DNA of 64,000 nucleotides from the NCBI GenBank assembly GCA_902705835.1, contig CACSIN010000012.1, positions 1-64,000 of the forward strand, written 5' to 3'. The stretch is from BD1-7 clade bacterium. GTDB lineage: Bacteria > Pseudomonadota > Gammaproteobacteria > Pseudomonadales > DT-91. The notes under the pieces were generated by a model. The model was not told the origin of the DNA, searched no databases, and was given only the letters and a program-made list of their open reading frames with translations. Position numbers and translations under genes: made by a program. Below are positions 7,361-16,605 of the stretch, piece by piece (position 1 is the first letter of the stretch; every line of letters begins with the position of its first letter).

Positions 7361-7927
7361 ATGCATAATCTAATCGCGTATTTTCAGCGGGCTTCACAAG
7401 GCAAAACAGTATTTCTGTTGTTCGTCATAACCAACCTGGTTTATGCCTCAATGCTTGTGTACTCGCTCCCACTGGTGTCGAGTTATGCGCCAGAATCTAT
7501 GTTATTTGATATGTCTCCTACCGGGTACAGTTATCATCAGGCTGTAGCGTTATTAACGTCACTGGGTGTTGATGGTAGAAGTGCTTATTTAACCGTTCAG
7601 TTGCCGCTCGATTTTATTTACCCGGGGATGTTTTCAGTTTCGTATGCTCTGCTGATAACCTGGCTACTAAAGCAATACACGCCTGAAGATTCGAAGCTCT
7701 TTTATATCGCTTTTATTCCCTTTGTGGCCGGCGGATTCGATTACCTCGAGAATATTGGCATTATCGCTATGTTGAAGAACTTCCCGCATGTTTCGGAAAA
7801 TCTTGTAACCACAACTAGCGCCTTGACGATCGTTAAAAGCGGAGCAACAACGCTATTCTTTGTGCTTCTTATACTGGCGGTTATTCAGATTATTCAGCGT
7901 CGTTTGGGAATTGGGTTGCGTTCATAA
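7361..7927 (+). CDS. Integral membrane protein, unknown function
   Basis: The product is 188 residues with four or five hydrophobic segments: about residues 18-38, 85-107 (after a soluble loop), 112-128 and 155-180. Conserved-looking elements are PTGYSYHQAV in the first external loop, LPLDFIYPGMFSVSYALLIT, and FDYLENIGII. The start at 7361 has GGAGAG nine bases upstream. I recall uncharacterised inner-membrane proteins with a DYLEN motif after the third helix but cannot name the family. It is followed immediately by a truncated dioxygenase fragment, which marks a recombination or deletion boundary. Confidence 0.72.
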   Translation: MHNLIAYFQRASQGKTVFLLFVITNLVYASMLVYSLPLVSSYAPESMLFDMSPTGYSYHQAVALLTSLGVDGRSAYLTVQLPLDFIYPGMFSVSYALLITWLLKQYTPEDSKLFYIAFIPFVAGGFDYLENIGIIAMLKNFPHVSENLVTTTSALTIVKSGATTLFFVLLILAVIQIIQRRLGIGLRS

Positions 7928-7930
7928 ATA

Positions 7931-8185
7931 TTGTCTAACGAGACTAATGGCTGCCTGAAAGTTATACCCGGCAGCCATAATCCTGGGATTCTTAAGCAGT
8001 CTGATATAGAAGAAATTGCTGGGGAATCCGATGTGTTTATCTGCGCCGCGGATAGGGGCGATTTGTTGACAATGCGCCCTCATTTATTGCATTCATCCAG
8101 CAAACGTTTAGCACCTAGCCATCGACGTATTGTTCATGTCGAGTACAGTAGTTTTGAGCTTCCAGAAGGGCTAGCGTGGGCGTGA
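7931..8185 (+). pseudogene. C-terminal fragment of a phytanoyl-CoA dioxygenase family gene
   Basis: The frame reads NGCLKVIPGSHNPGILKQSD, then RGDLLTMRPHLLHSSSKR and HRRIVHVEYS, which is the C-terminal half of PhyH-type 2-oxoglutarate/Fe(II) dioxygenases, including the distal iron-binding His (in RPHLLHSS) and the cosubstrate Arg. The N-terminal half with the HxD iron ligands is absent, and the only possible start is a TTG three bases after the previous stop. It is a truncated, non-functional remnant whose 5' part was lost at the junction near 7930. Confidence 0.75.
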
Positions 8186-8249
8186 TAATACCGTGCAATC
8201 AATCGCACGCCGACCAGCCTCCGCTTCAGACAAAACAGCTGCTATGCAG

Positions 8250-8280
8250 CACCTGCAAAAGAAAAGGCTTCGCGCAGGTG
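8250..8280. terminator. Stem-loop downstream of dioxygenase remnant
   Basis: CACCTGC (8250-8256) and GCAGGTG (8274-8280) pair perfectly around 17 bases. No T-run follows, so termination is uncertain. Confidence 0.25.
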
Positions 8281-8455
8281 TAGCTATGGGCCTGAATTGT
8301 TGCGACTGAACTCAGCGCGACAATCAATTGATCTACCACCATGAGCACTGTAATCATGATTGAACGAAGCTGTGGAGCCGAAATATACTGACGGCTTAAT
8401 CGCATATGATTATGATGCGCAGGAAACCAGAGAGTGTCGGCGGTATATTTTAGAT

Positions 8456-8695
8456 ATGAGTAACGAACAACCCAATAATCCATTACATGGTATTACCCTT
8501 GAGAAGGTTGTAACGAGGTTGCAAGAGCACTATGGCTGGGAGGAATTGGCTGAGTTTATCGATATTAACTGTTTTAAAAGTGATCCATCGATTAAATCAT
8601 CGTTGAAGTTTTTGCGTAAGACGCAATGGGCTCGCAATAAAGTCGAGCGTTTGTATATTTCAACATTTGAAAGACAGTCTCCCTGGGGGAAGTAA
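8456..8695 (+). CDS. VF530 (DUF2132) family DNA-binding-like protein
   Basis: The product is 79 residues from the ATG at 8456. [20 protein letters not shown], then [20 protein letters not shown] and [17 protein letters not shown] are hallmarks of the VF530/DUF2132 family, small alpha-helical proteins of about 70-80 residues with a helical fold related to DNA-binding modules. The exact role is unknown. The frame is open upstream to 8360, but only a TTG could serve there and the family begins at the shorter start. No strong ribosome site is visible. The gene is isolated, with the RRM gene 240 bases downstream. Confidence 0.85.
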   Translation: MSNEQPNNPLHGITLEKVVTRLQEHYGWEELAEFIDINCFKSDPSIKSSLKFLRKTQWARNKVERLYISTFERQSPWGK

Positions 8696-8936
8696 ACATA
8701 GCCTGCACTGAATTACTGTGTCTAATTCAAAGAGCCAGTAACGGGCACCCGTACATCGCCTGCTGGGTATGCGGGTGAATTAACATCCGATAAGCTATGC
8801 AATGCTGATTGATCACCCCACAGCCATCGCATTAATGTTGATTGAATAGGTATATGCCGCCAGACTATAATGGCGGCTTAAAACGACCATCAACCATTCA
8901 AATAACGCCTATAAATCATAGGGTTATGGATTCCAC

Positions 8937-9173
8937 ATGAAATTATTAGTACGTAATTTAGATCGCTCGACGACAGAAGATGAGCTACGAAACCTGTTTG
9001 AGGCTTTCGGAAGCGTTCAATACTGCAACTTGGTTATTGATCAAGAGAGCGGCGATTCCAAAGGTTTTGGGTTTGTTGAAATGCCTAAAGTCGGTGACGC
9101 AAAGGCTGCCATCAAGAGCCTTAACGACACCAAGGTTGGTGGTAATCAGATACGCGTTAAGAAAGCTAGCTAA
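8937..9173 (+). CDS. RRM-domain RNA-binding protein
   Basis: The 78-residue product is a single RNA recognition motif. RNP-2 is LLVRNL (residues 3-8) and RNP-1 is KGFGFVEM (residues 42-49), with the aromatic positions that stack on RNA intact. The beta4 end IRVKKAS closes the fold. Small single-RRM proteins like this occur in cyanobacteria and many aquatic proteobacteria and are often cold-induced. The upstream 240 bases contain no gene, leaving room for a structured leader. A 9-base stem-loop follows the gene at 9189-9225. Confidence 0.9.
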   Translation: MKLLVRNLDRSTTEDELRNLFEAFGSVQYCNLVIDQESGDSKGFGFVEMPKVGDAKAAIKSLNDTKVGGNQIRVKKAS

Positions 9174-9188
9174 TAAGCCTATACAGCA

Positions 9189-9225
9189 AGGTTGAACACA
9201 ATCGCACGCGTCGTGAGTTCAACCT
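9189..9225 (+). terminator. Stem-loop after RRM gene
   Basis: AGGTTGAAC (9189-9197) pairs perfectly with GTTCAACCT (9217-9225) around 19 bases, 16 bases after the RRM stop codon. No T-run follows. Confidence 0.4.
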
Positions 9226-9373
9226 CTGCCACTTTGCGACTTATCCCTGTGACTTGGGCGTTATTCAAAAACTCTCACTGTGCAATAGAGACTACAAATT
9301 GAATATTCGTCTCATGATGTTGGCAGGATTTTATCAAAAGATTGATATCGATCTGCGCAACAAGCACTTTTGA

Positions 9374-10135
9374 TCAGTGATGATGTTCTTTGGCACGGCT
9401 GGCAACCAACGATAAAATCGAACGGCCATGGCCGTCGAAAAACGGCTTGATATCATCATTTACAAGAAGCTCATCATAATACAATTGCTCGATCGTAAAA
9501 CCGCAGCTTGCAACAAGCGGCTCTAGTGTTTGTTTGGTAAACACGTGTATGAAAGATGCCTTTGAGGTATCACTCATATGCTTGGTAAATTCCTCACCAT
9601 GCACGGTAAGATCCACCTCTCCCGGCCACGTATCTCCGGCTTCAAGGCGCTTCTCAAAACCTTCTTGCATACCCAATTTGGTCAAGTACGGCGTGCATAC
9701 GTTGATAAACATTTTGCCGTTTGGGGTTAACCAGGTACGGGCTTTTTCAAGACCATCAATAATCTCTTCACCCTTCAAAAAGTGTAATACGTGGGAGAAA
9801 TGCACAGCGCTGAAGCTGCCTGGGGGAAATTCAAAATCACCCGGGAACATACCCTGCTTTGTCGTTAAATATGGTCGATGTTCTTCAGGCGTGCTCTCCA
9901 TCAAACAATCCAAATGGTATTGATCAAGATCTGCTGCAACGACAGGCTTTTTAAGCGCTAACACCGGTAACGTCGCTACACCGTAAGCACACCCAACATC
10001 AAGTACTGGATGATCTGCCGTTGCTGCATACGCGACGAAATCACGGCTCAAACGCGTCATCTTTTTGAACATGAATCCACGATTGTCGACCGTTGGACGA
10101 ATCCAATCGTTTTCAACCAAAATTGATTCAGACAC
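9374..10135 (-). CDS. Class I SAM-dependent methyltransferase
   Basis: The product is 253 residues from a GTG at 10135 preceded by AGAGGTG; the open frame extends to 10231 but the added residues look like translated leader. Motif I is LDVGCAYGVATLPVL and the acidic residue after beta2 (AADLDQ) would bind the ribose. SFSAVHFSHVLHFL resembles the post-motif I region (motif II/III), and a typical C-terminal addition follows. These support a soluble SAM methyltransferase of the Methyltransf_11/25 type acting on an unknown small molecule or protein. The C-terminus ends in three His. The gene stands alone between non-coding stretches. Confidence 0.82.
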   Translation of the reverse strand: MSESILVENDWIRPTVDNRGFMFKKMTRLSRDFVAYAATADHPVLDVGCAYGVATLPVLALKKPVVAADLDQYHLDCLMESTPEEHRPYLTTKQGMFPGDFEFPPGSFSAVHFSHVLHFLKGEEIIDGLEKARTWLTPNGKMFINVCTPYLTKLGMQEGFEKRLEAGDTWPGEVDLTVHGEEFTKHMSDTSKASFIHVFTKQTLEPLVASCGFTIEQLYYDELLVNDDIKPFFDGHGRSILSLVASRAKEHHH

Positions 10136-10523
10136 TAGGAACACCTCTAGGCATAACGTGCCAGCGCGGGCAACGCTATCGCAAAAGCCACGCGGCAGAC
10201 TGAAAAGAACGAGGGAGATAATTCTTAGCAATTAGAACCGGGACATCAGGGTTGGTTCAAACAATGGGGTTTGAGCAGATAGATGGCTGGGGCAGGACTA
10301 GGCATAGCCGCGACATTGAATTGCGGTTAGAAAGATCTGTCTTTAAGGCTCAAGGCATAATTTGCACTAGATCTTTGTTATGAATTACGGGATTGAAATC
10401 CTTAAAATAAGCAAAACCATACCAACAGTGATACACCTTCGATATAGTATTTGTTTTACTCCTAACGTCGTAAATGTAGTGTAATGGAAGCTATAACAGC
10501 CTGTTCGAAAAAATTAGATCAAT
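10136..10523. other. Divergent intergenic region
   Basis: About 390 bases between divergent genes. It includes a perfect 8-base inverted repeat, AAAGATCT at 10331-10338 and AGATCTTT at 10369-10376, which might be a regulator site or small hairpin. I see no gene. Confidence 0.35.
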
Positions 10524-11174
10524 ATGAAAAAGTTACTTCTTCCCATAGCGTTTTCTTCATTAGCTTTACAAGCGAATGCTGATCGTGTGCCACACGAATT
10601 TACTGCAGGAACTGCAACAAAGTCTGCTCAAGTAAATGAGAACTTTTCATACCTAGCCAATCGGGTACCTGGCGAAGCAGACATTCAGGCAAGTTATGAT
10701 TATGTCGCTAAGAACCCTGGTGACGTTGTTGATATACAGGGGGAGAGTTTTACCATCTATAGAATCCCCTACCATGATGTCGTTACTGGCAAGAATTATT
10801 CAATAACACTGCCATTAAATGAAAGTAAATCGAGAATATACAGCGAACATGTAGGCGACATTGCGGGTCAAATTACATTTATCCCCATCAGTGGGCAAAA
10901 GGCTGCAGTGGCAAAAACCTGCGAAATATTTTTTCGGCCGCTAGATTCAAATTTTGACCATAGTTGTGATGCGAAAGCTTACATATTTCTGCGTAACGGC
11001 AGTGCAATGGTGTTTAACATTGACCACAAAGTAGTTTTCTCTGACTCATCTGAAGTTAGTCAAAACAGCCCATACGATTTTATTCAAACATCGCCCTCAA
11101 GTGATGTATACAACCCTGATGAAAAGATTGACGACTTTATTGATCACATAAAATTCGAGGAGCTCGCTAAATAG
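10524..11174 (+). CDS. Secreted protein, unknown function
   Basis: The 216-residue product has a clear Sec signal peptide, MKKLLLPIAFSSLALQANA, with cleavage expected before Asp20. The mature N-terminus reads VPHEFTAGTATKSAQVNENF, a pattern seen at the start of many uncharacterised secreted proteins of aquatic bacteria. The rest is beta-rich with two Cys (in KTCEIFF and DHSCDAK) that could form a disulfide. No catalytic motif is visible. The ribosome site is weak. It is probably monocistronic. Confidence 0.65.
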   Translation: MKKLLLPIAFSSLALQANADRVPHEFTAGTATKSAQVNENFSYLANRVPGEADIQASYDYVAKNPGDVVDIQGESFTIYRIPYHDVVTGKNYSITLPLNESKSRIYSEHVGDIAGQITFIPISGQKAAVAKTCEIFFRPLDSNFDHSCDAKAYIFLRNGSAMVFNIDHKVVFSDSSEVSQNSPYDFIQTSPSSDVYNPDEKIDDFIDHIKFEELAK

Positions 11175-11261
11175 TTGAGCCATGATCGATGATCAGCTTA
11201 GATATCTGCCTCCAACATATATTCTGAAAGTTATCGTAGTACTAGAGAGAACCTCGTTGGA

Positions 11262-11837
11262 ATGCCTGAGCCCAATCCAAATAGAATTATGACGTTCGCA
11301 TCGTCGACAGATCTCGACCAGTGGCTAAAACATAACCACGCCACTGAAAGTGAGCTTTGGGTAAAAATATTCAAGAAACACACTGGGATTCCAAGTGTGA
11401 CTTGGAACGATGTTGTGATTGAAATACTGTGTTGGGGCTGGATCGACGGCATCAAAAAATCCATGGATGATCACGCTTACCTCCAACGGATCACACCAAG
11501 AAAACCGCAAAGTAGCTGGTCTAAAAGAAACCGAGAGCATGTCGAGCGATTGATAACTGAAAGACGAATGATGGAGCCTGGGCTAGTTCATGTTCGTGCT
11601 GCCAAAACAGACGGCCGGTGGGAAAACGCCTATACGTCTAGCGAGATGGAAGTACCGGCAGATTTTGCAGCTGCGCTGGAGAGTAAGCCACACGCAAAAC
11701 AGTTTTATAACTCTCTCACTAAATCAAATCGTTATGTGATAGCGTATGGATTAATCAGTGCCAAGAAACCTGAAACCAGACAACGTCGATTCACGAAGTT
11801 CCTAGATATGCTTGAGAGCGGGAAAAAACCGACTTAG
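11262..11837 (+). CDS. YdeI/OmpD-associated family protein
   Basis: The product is 191 residues. The N-terminal part has WLKHNHATESELWVKIFKKH and ILCWGWIDGIKKSMDDHAYL followed by QRITPRKPQSSWSKRN; these are the hallmarks of the YdeI/OmpD-associated family (often labelled bacteriocin-protection proteins). The C-terminal helical part contains YNSLTKSNRYVIAYGL and ends in a short basic tail, the usual layout. It is cytosolic with no signal peptide. The biochemical role of the family is not established. It stands between a secreted protein and the surface-glycan genes, without operon-like spacing. Confidence 0.88.
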   Translation: MPEPNPNRIMTFASSTDLDQWLKHNHATESELWVKIFKKHTGIPSVTWNDVVIEILCWGWIDGIKKSMDDHAYLQRITPRKPQSSWSKRNREHVERLITERRMMEPGLVHVRAAKTDGRWENAYTSSEMEVPADFAAALESKPHAKQFYNSLTKSNRYVIAYGLISAKKPETRQRRFTKFLDMLESGKKPT

Positions 11838-11949
11838 GCCGTCATCAACCAGGTAAACAACTGATTGCCCGCTTTATATATGCTCTTTAGGGCTAGCTTT
11901 AATTGCTACCGAATGGATTCGCAAACCGACTATCACAAAAGGAATACCG

Positions 11950-13062
11950 ATGCCCAAGCTACTGATTCATGTAGGTCTCCCGAAGACGGGTTCATCCACA
12001 CTCCAAAATCTATTCAACAAAAATTCTCAGGTCTTGGGAAAGCAGTCAGTCACGTATTTAACGCCAAAACTAAAACCATCAATTCGACCGTATTTTCAAT
12101 CTCATATGAGAGCAAAAAGGGCTCAAGGAAGTACCGATACAAATCATACCCCATGGTTTCTAAACCATCCTAAATCAGATTTTGAGATCGATGCCGATCA
12201 TCTCTATGGAATTCTCTCCGAAGAGGCGCTATCAAAGATGACTCCTCATCAGGAAAAACTATTTGAATTCGACCAATTTCTATCGGGCATATATTGCGAT
12301 AGAACTTATCTTGCGGTACTACGAGAGGTAAACAGCTATACGGTATCGAAGGTATCTCAGGCCATCAAAGGCGTTCGGAAATTTGACTATCGAAGTTCAA
12401 TGCCTGCGCTGAAAAACTTTTCTCTGGACCGAAAATTTGCCGGATTTCTTGGTACAGATATCGACTTAAACGTTGAAGCTTTCAGTAAATGCGTTACCGA
12501 CGCTGAAAGCGCGAAAAACGTTACTTCTATACTGAAAAACACGTTTGGATTGCCAACGCTAGACTTAGCGAACGTTGACGAGGTTATGAATAAAAGTCTT
12601 GGGGCTGAGGGCGTTGCGATTCGTATGGCATTCAACAATACAATGCTAACTCTCTTAGGTGAAAAAGAGTTAACTTGTCAGCGAATATCACTAAGAGATT
12701 CAGGACGAATATTGCAAGAAAATATTCTGTCTCAATTACCTAAGCAACGAAAGTTTTGCCCGTACACAAAAGCCGAACAACTAAAATTTAATCGCCAGCA
12801 TATCAAGGCCAGTAAAAAGTTCATTGGCCAATTCCCGGGTACTTGGGTGGATGAAGTTTTTACACCTGTCGTTAACGAAAGGTGTATTGCCCTCATATCT
12901 CAGTTTGACCATAGTGATCATGCAATCGCTATCGACATATTGGAGAGTCATATTCATGAGTATCTCAATGGCTTGCAATCAGAAGCGTTGCCTTCGAGCT
13001 CTTTCGATGTTCGCGGGGCTATAAAGTACGTCGTTAAAAACGAAAAAAAGTTGGTTTTATAG
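11950..13062 (+). CDS. Sulfotransferase-like protein
   Basis: The product is 370 residues, with an AAGGA ribosome site upstream. LLIHVGLPKTGSSTLQN at residues 4-20 is the 5'-phosphosulfate binding loop typical of PAPS-dependent sulfotransferases. YLAVLREVNSYTVSKVSQAI lies where the 3'-phosphate-binding strand-loop-helix is expected. The rest is helical and poorly conserved. The likely role is transfer of sulfate from PAPS to a surface glycan. Two glycosyltransferases and an unstarted open frame follow on the same strand, supporting a cell-surface polysaccharide context. The last 25 bases overlap that next open frame. Confidence 0.75.
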   Translation: MPKLLIHVGLPKTGSSTLQNLFNKNSQVLGKQSVTYLTPKLKPSIRPYFQSHMRAKRAQGSTDTNHTPWFLNHPKSDFEIDADHLYGILSEEALSKMTPHQEKLFEFDQFLSGIYCDRTYLAVLREVNSYTVSKVSQAIKGVRKFDYRSSMPALKNFSLDRKFAGFLGTDIDLNVEAFSKCVTDAESAKNVTSILKNTFGLPTLDLANVDEVMNKSLGAEGVAIRMAFNNTMLTLLGEKELTCQRISLRDSGRILQENILSQLPKQRKFCPYTKAEQLKFNRQHIKASKKFIGQFPGTWVDEVFTPVVNERCIALISQFDHSDHAIAIDILESHIHEYLNGLQSEALPSSSFDVRGAIKYVVKNEKKLVL

Positions 13063-13307
13063 CTTTCCAAAGAGCGAAACAAGAACTTAAATCGCGAGGT
13101 AAATCTTCAAATCTCTCCCGTTCCTATTATCAAATCCGCCAATGCATTAGATTCTTGACGCTTCGTCTTTTTGGAGATGAACTAAAACCACTCAACGCTA
13201 AAGACGACTTGCATATCTTAACAGTACTCCTTCCTCAAACAAGAGATACGGAGTCGAGTTTTTACGATATCTTGCCAATCGTCGAACATCTCCTCAATGA
13301 CTGTTGA
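13038..13307 (+). pseudogene. Start-less open frame between sulfotransferase and glycosyltransferase
   Basis: Ninety sense codons run from a stop at 13035 to the TGA at 13305. They read sensibly (QRAKQELKSRG, then FLTLRLFGDELKPLNAKDD, LHILTVLLPQTRDTESSF and DILPIVEHLLNDC), with no ATG and no good alternative start. It overlaps the end of the sulfotransferase gene. It may be the surviving piece of a surface-glycan gene, or a gene using an unusual start. Family not recognised. Confidence 0.35.
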
Positions 13308-13523
13308 TCGCTCTCTGCCCGTATTGTTGAACCTAAAAATAACCAATGCGCTATATCGATAACAGCCCTAGTTGATTTCTATACCTGCCTAGACATGAAC
13401 AACCAAGCCGGAAGCTTAAAGTTCTCCAGAACCACACAGTACTCCTGTTTGTTGAGTTTTAATTCCTCACTCGCATTTTGTGATAACATTCGCGATCATT
13501 TTTCGATGTTACGTTGTTAGGTC

Positions 13524-15023
13524 ATGGTGCGAATTTATCTGCCTTTTTTCTTACTAGCATTATCCATACGGTTAGTATTGGCATCACAAGATATTGCGTA
13601 TCTCGATCGGTTATTTTTGCCCGACGACACTTACTATACGTTGGCTATCACCCAGAACATCTTCTTCAACCAGCTACCTTCAACTAACGGAGAGGCTATA
13701 ACCAGTGGGTTTCAGCCTCTAATAACACTATGCCAGTTACCGATCTTTCATTTCTTCGATGACCTAGATACTGCTGTAAAAGCCAGCATTTATCTCTCTG
13801 CGGTGATCGGTAGTTTAAGCACCATTCTGCTTGGGGTTTTTCTAACTAAAGCTATCAGCACTTCTACCGCGCGTTTCGGTATGTTTCTATTCGCTATTTC
13901 ACCAGCCATTTTAATCAATGATTTAAACGGTCTTGAAACCTCTCTTGCCGGATTTTTTTGCTTGGCGGTGAGTTTATTGTTCTATTTAGTTGTGTCGAAA
14001 CCCTCTGCCCTACACGCATGCCTGTTAGGTGTAGCGTGCAGCCTCGCGCTTGTATCGCGCATCGATACAGCATTGTTGATTCTGTTAATCGGCTTTGGCT
14101 TATTAGCACTGGTAGGAATACGTTGGACATCCGTCGTGGTTTTAACCGCACTGGTAGCAATACTACCGTGGTGGATATACCTGTATCTCGAGTTTGGTAG
14201 TATCGTGCCAGAAAGCGGGAAAGCCGTGAGACAAATTCTTGAGGTAACACCTCACAAGAACCTTGCTCCGGTGTTTTCACTTTATAAGCTAACCGATGTC
14301 TTTGCTATTCAATCACTGGGAATGAGTGCTGGCTTGGCTCAACGACTTGTTATTTTAGTGTTCATCGGATATTGCCTATTTGCCGTTCGACGTGCGCGAC
14401 CACCCGCTGCATTGGCGATTGTGTTAGCTAGCGCCATACCACTCGTGTTGTTCTATACGTTTTATTTGCCGGCATACTGGTTTTTTGAGCGCTACTTTTA
14501 TTGGGTTTATGTTCTGCTTATTATGTTGCTTGCAGTCGTGTTAACGCACATTGCATCAAAACACATCAAGTTTGCCATTATCGGTTTCTGCGTTTTAGCT
14601 GCAGGAGCAAACATACATCTGTTTTTCAGTAAGCCAGAACAAATGCCAGCCTTGAATTTTTTTGGCCCTAAGGGGTACCGAGATCCTGCTTTGGCAGTGC
14701 TAGCAAAAACACCTGATCAGTCGCATATTGCTGCAATGCAATCTGGTGCACTGAATTACTATTCGGGCGATACCGTACGTGTTACCAATTTGGATGGTGT
14801 GGTCAATCGTGATGCCTATCTGGCCACAAAAAATGGCACGATGTACCAATACCTCGTTGAGATCGAAGTAACCCACTTCGCGGATTGGCATTTAAATCGA
14901 AATCTGTTGTTTAAAGAAACACAGCAAAAGATCAATGCTGATTGCAGTGACCAGCTGCATCACGTGAAGCACGGCAAGATAGACACCTCCTTGTACGATA
15001 TTAAAGTCTGCTTGAATGATTAG
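13524..15023 (+). CDS. GT-C type membrane glycosyltransferase
   Basis: The product is 499 residues with about ten transmembrane helices. The acidic pair D34-D35 in LFLPDDTYY, in the first external loop after helix 1, is the catalytic signature of GT-C enzymes (ArnT/PMT-like) that use polyprenyl-phosphate sugars. NGLETSLAGFF is a second family element, found after the fourth or fifth helix. A soluble C-terminal part of about 130 residues follows the last helix. It would act at the periplasmic face of the inner membrane on a glycan or lipid. The flanking sulfotransferase and GT4 enzyme, on the same strand, fit a surface-glycan group. Confidence 0.8.
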   Translation: MVRIYLPFFLLALSIRLVLASQDIAYLDRLFLPDDTYYTLAITQNIFFNQLPSTNGEAITSGFQPLITLCQLPIFHFFDDLDTAVKASIYLSAVIGSLSTILLGVFLTKAISTSTARFGMFLFAISPAILINDLNGLETSLAGFFCLAVSLLFYLVVSKPSALHACLLGVACSLALVSRIDTALLILLIGFGLLALVGIRWTSVVVLTALVAILPWWIYLYLEFGSIVPESGKAVRQILEVTPHKNLAPVFSLYKLTDVFAIQSLGMSAGLAQRLVILVFIGYCLFAVRRARPPAALAIVLASAIPLVLFYTFYLPAYWFFERYFYWVYVLLIMLLAVVLTHIASKHIKFAIIGFCVLAAGANIHLFFSKPEQMPALNFFGPKGYRDPALAVLAKTPDQSHIAAMQSGALNYYSGDTVRVTNLDGVVNRDAYLATKNGTMYQYLVEIEVTHFADWHLNRNLLFKETQQKINADCSDQLHHVKHGKIDTSLYDIKVCLND

Positions 15024-15233
15024 TGATCAACGAGCTAGAAGCGTTGTGTTGCTCGTCTAAGAGCTTATCATTGACTGTACCTTAACGATTACCGGAACGG
15101 AAATGGTAGTCCTGCAAATGGGACAACCACCTTGACCCCAACACGTCATTGGTTAAATATTTATCCGCAGCACCACCCTGTTGCACCAAAAATAGACACC
15201 CGGTAAAACGTATAGCAACTCTGGCCCAACTCA

Positions 15234-16412
15234 ATGAACTCCGATAGGCAATTTTTATTGATTCCGTCCTTCCATAAAATGGATGCTGTTGCAGATACCC
15301 ACAGTTTGCGAGAAAAATATCCGTTATTGAAAGACTGGGCAGAAGGCGTTTCAAAGAATAAGACCCGCGTGAAGGTTCTTCATCGTGCAAATTACGATAG
15401 TAACGGATCTGCCAACGGCGTTGAATATCAACTGCATAAGTCTCTTGGCACATCGAACCCACGTTTCTATCATGTTTTCCCTAGGTTCAACTTGAAAATT
15501 GTAAACGAAGCTAAACGCCTGAAAAAGGAAGGTTGTAACGTTTGCATTCACTACAACAGCCTAATTTTGCCGATAAACTTATTTATTCTTTCACTGATGC
15601 TACCCAAAAGCATACGTATCATTGTACAGACTCATGCAGAGCGTCCTAGAAATGTACTTTACAATCTACTTTGCAGGCTATCGATCAGTCGCATAGACAC
15701 TGTATTCTTTACGAATTCCGAGGTTGCAAAGCCATGGATAAGAAAGGGAATTATTGATCAAAAAAAGATTAAGAGCATTATGGAATGTGGTGCGTTAGTC
15801 GAATCCGTCGAGTGTATCGACGATAACAATATTACATCGCTTTCAGCATCTCCATTAGTACTTTGGACAGGGCAACTCAATAGTAATAAAGACCCCCTAT
15901 TAGTTTTGAAAGGCATGGAGAGGTTCTTCAGTGTTTTTTCCGCGGGAAGAATGATAATGCTATACGGGCAAAAAGCAGATCTCATTGACGATGTAAAAGC
16001 TCTCATTTCGTCCTCAGATATTCTATCTAAACACGTGGAAATTATTGGCACTGTTCCGTTTAACCGGGTAAAGAATTACTATCTTGCTGCAGACATTTTC
16101 GTACAAGGTAGTCACTCGGAAGGCTCGGGCTTGGCAGTGCTCGACGCGATGTCTTGTTCGGCTGTTCCTGTCGTTACCAATATACCTTCATTTAAAGAGC
16201 TCTGCGGAGATCAGAGTTTTTTATGGGAACCTGACAACTTAGATTCGTTTGTTAAACAGTTATCTCGCCTGATGGAAGACTTCGACTTAGAAAGTGAGAA
16301 ACTAAAAGCAAAATCAAGATTCGACAAGTATTGGACAATCGACAGAATCACTAAAACGGCGATCACACATTACTTCCCAGAAGACAAAAACCTTGATGCT
16401 TCACGAGGATGA
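15234..16412 (+). CDS. GT4 family glycosyltransferase
   Basis: The product is 392 residues. The C-terminal Rossmann half carries the nucleotide-sugar site: LVLWTGQLNSNKDPLLVL, then IIGTVPFNRVKNYYLAADIF and HSEGSGLAVLDAMSCSAVPV. The usual E-x7-E pair appears as E-x7-D (EGSGLAVLD). The N-terminal half is the acceptor domain (TPGGAEY-like element not obvious). It is a cytosolic or membrane-associated GT-B enzyme that adds sugars to a surface polysaccharide or lipid carrier. The start has no clear ribosome site. An inverted-repeat element follows 38 bases after the stop. Confidence 0.85.
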   Translation: MNSDRQFLLIPSFHKMDAVADTHSLREKYPLLKDWAEGVSKNKTRVKVLHRANYDSNGSANGVEYQLHKSLGTSNPRFYHVFPRFNLKIVNEAKRLKKEGCNVCIHYNSLILPINLFILSLMLPKSIRIIVQTHAERPRNVLYNLLCRLSISRIDTVFFTNSEVAKPWIRKGIIDQKKIKSIMECGALVESVECIDDNNITSLSASPLVLWTGQLNSNKDPLLVLKGMERFFSVFSAGRMIMLYGQKADLIDDVKALISSSDILSKHVEIIGTVPFNRVKNYYLAADIFVQGSHSEGSGLAVLDAMSCSAVPVVTNIPSFKELCGDQSFLWEPDNLDSFVKQLSRLMEDFDLESEKLKAKSRFDKYWTIDRITKTAITHYFPEDKNLDASRG

Positions 16413-16449
16413 TCAAGCCCGTACTTCCAAAAACAACGTACATAACAGG

Positions 16450-16512
16450 CTGTAGGGAACCTCTAAAAACTATCTTGCTTGCGCTGGCGTCGTTTTTAGA
16501 GGCTCCCTGTAG
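16450..16512. repeat. Long near-perfect inverted-repeat element
   Basis: GGGAACCTCTAAAAAC (16455-16470) and GTTTTTAGAGGCTCCC (16492-16507) match as inverted repeats at 15 of 16 positions, and pairing extends outward (CTGTA/TGTAG with two G-T). The loop is 21 bases. It could be a terminator of the GT4 gene, but both arms carry an A/T run on the inside rather than a trailing T-tract. This looks more like a small palindromic repeat or the joined ends of a lost insertion sequence. Confidence 0.6.
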
Positions 16513-16605
16513 TCATTGCAGCCCATCAGGGTTAATCTATTTCGAAATACCTTTGTATCAAATATCCTCTTTACAATACAGCTACAGAACAGCTTCAGGA
16601 GTTTC

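Noticed and set aside
7931..8185. A complete short dioxygenase gene.
   Set aside because: It lacks the HxD iron ligands and has only a TTG start three bases after another gene; it is a fragment.
10253..10262. A tRNA T-loop-like GGTTCAAAC.
   Set aside because: No acceptor or anticodon stem can be built around it.
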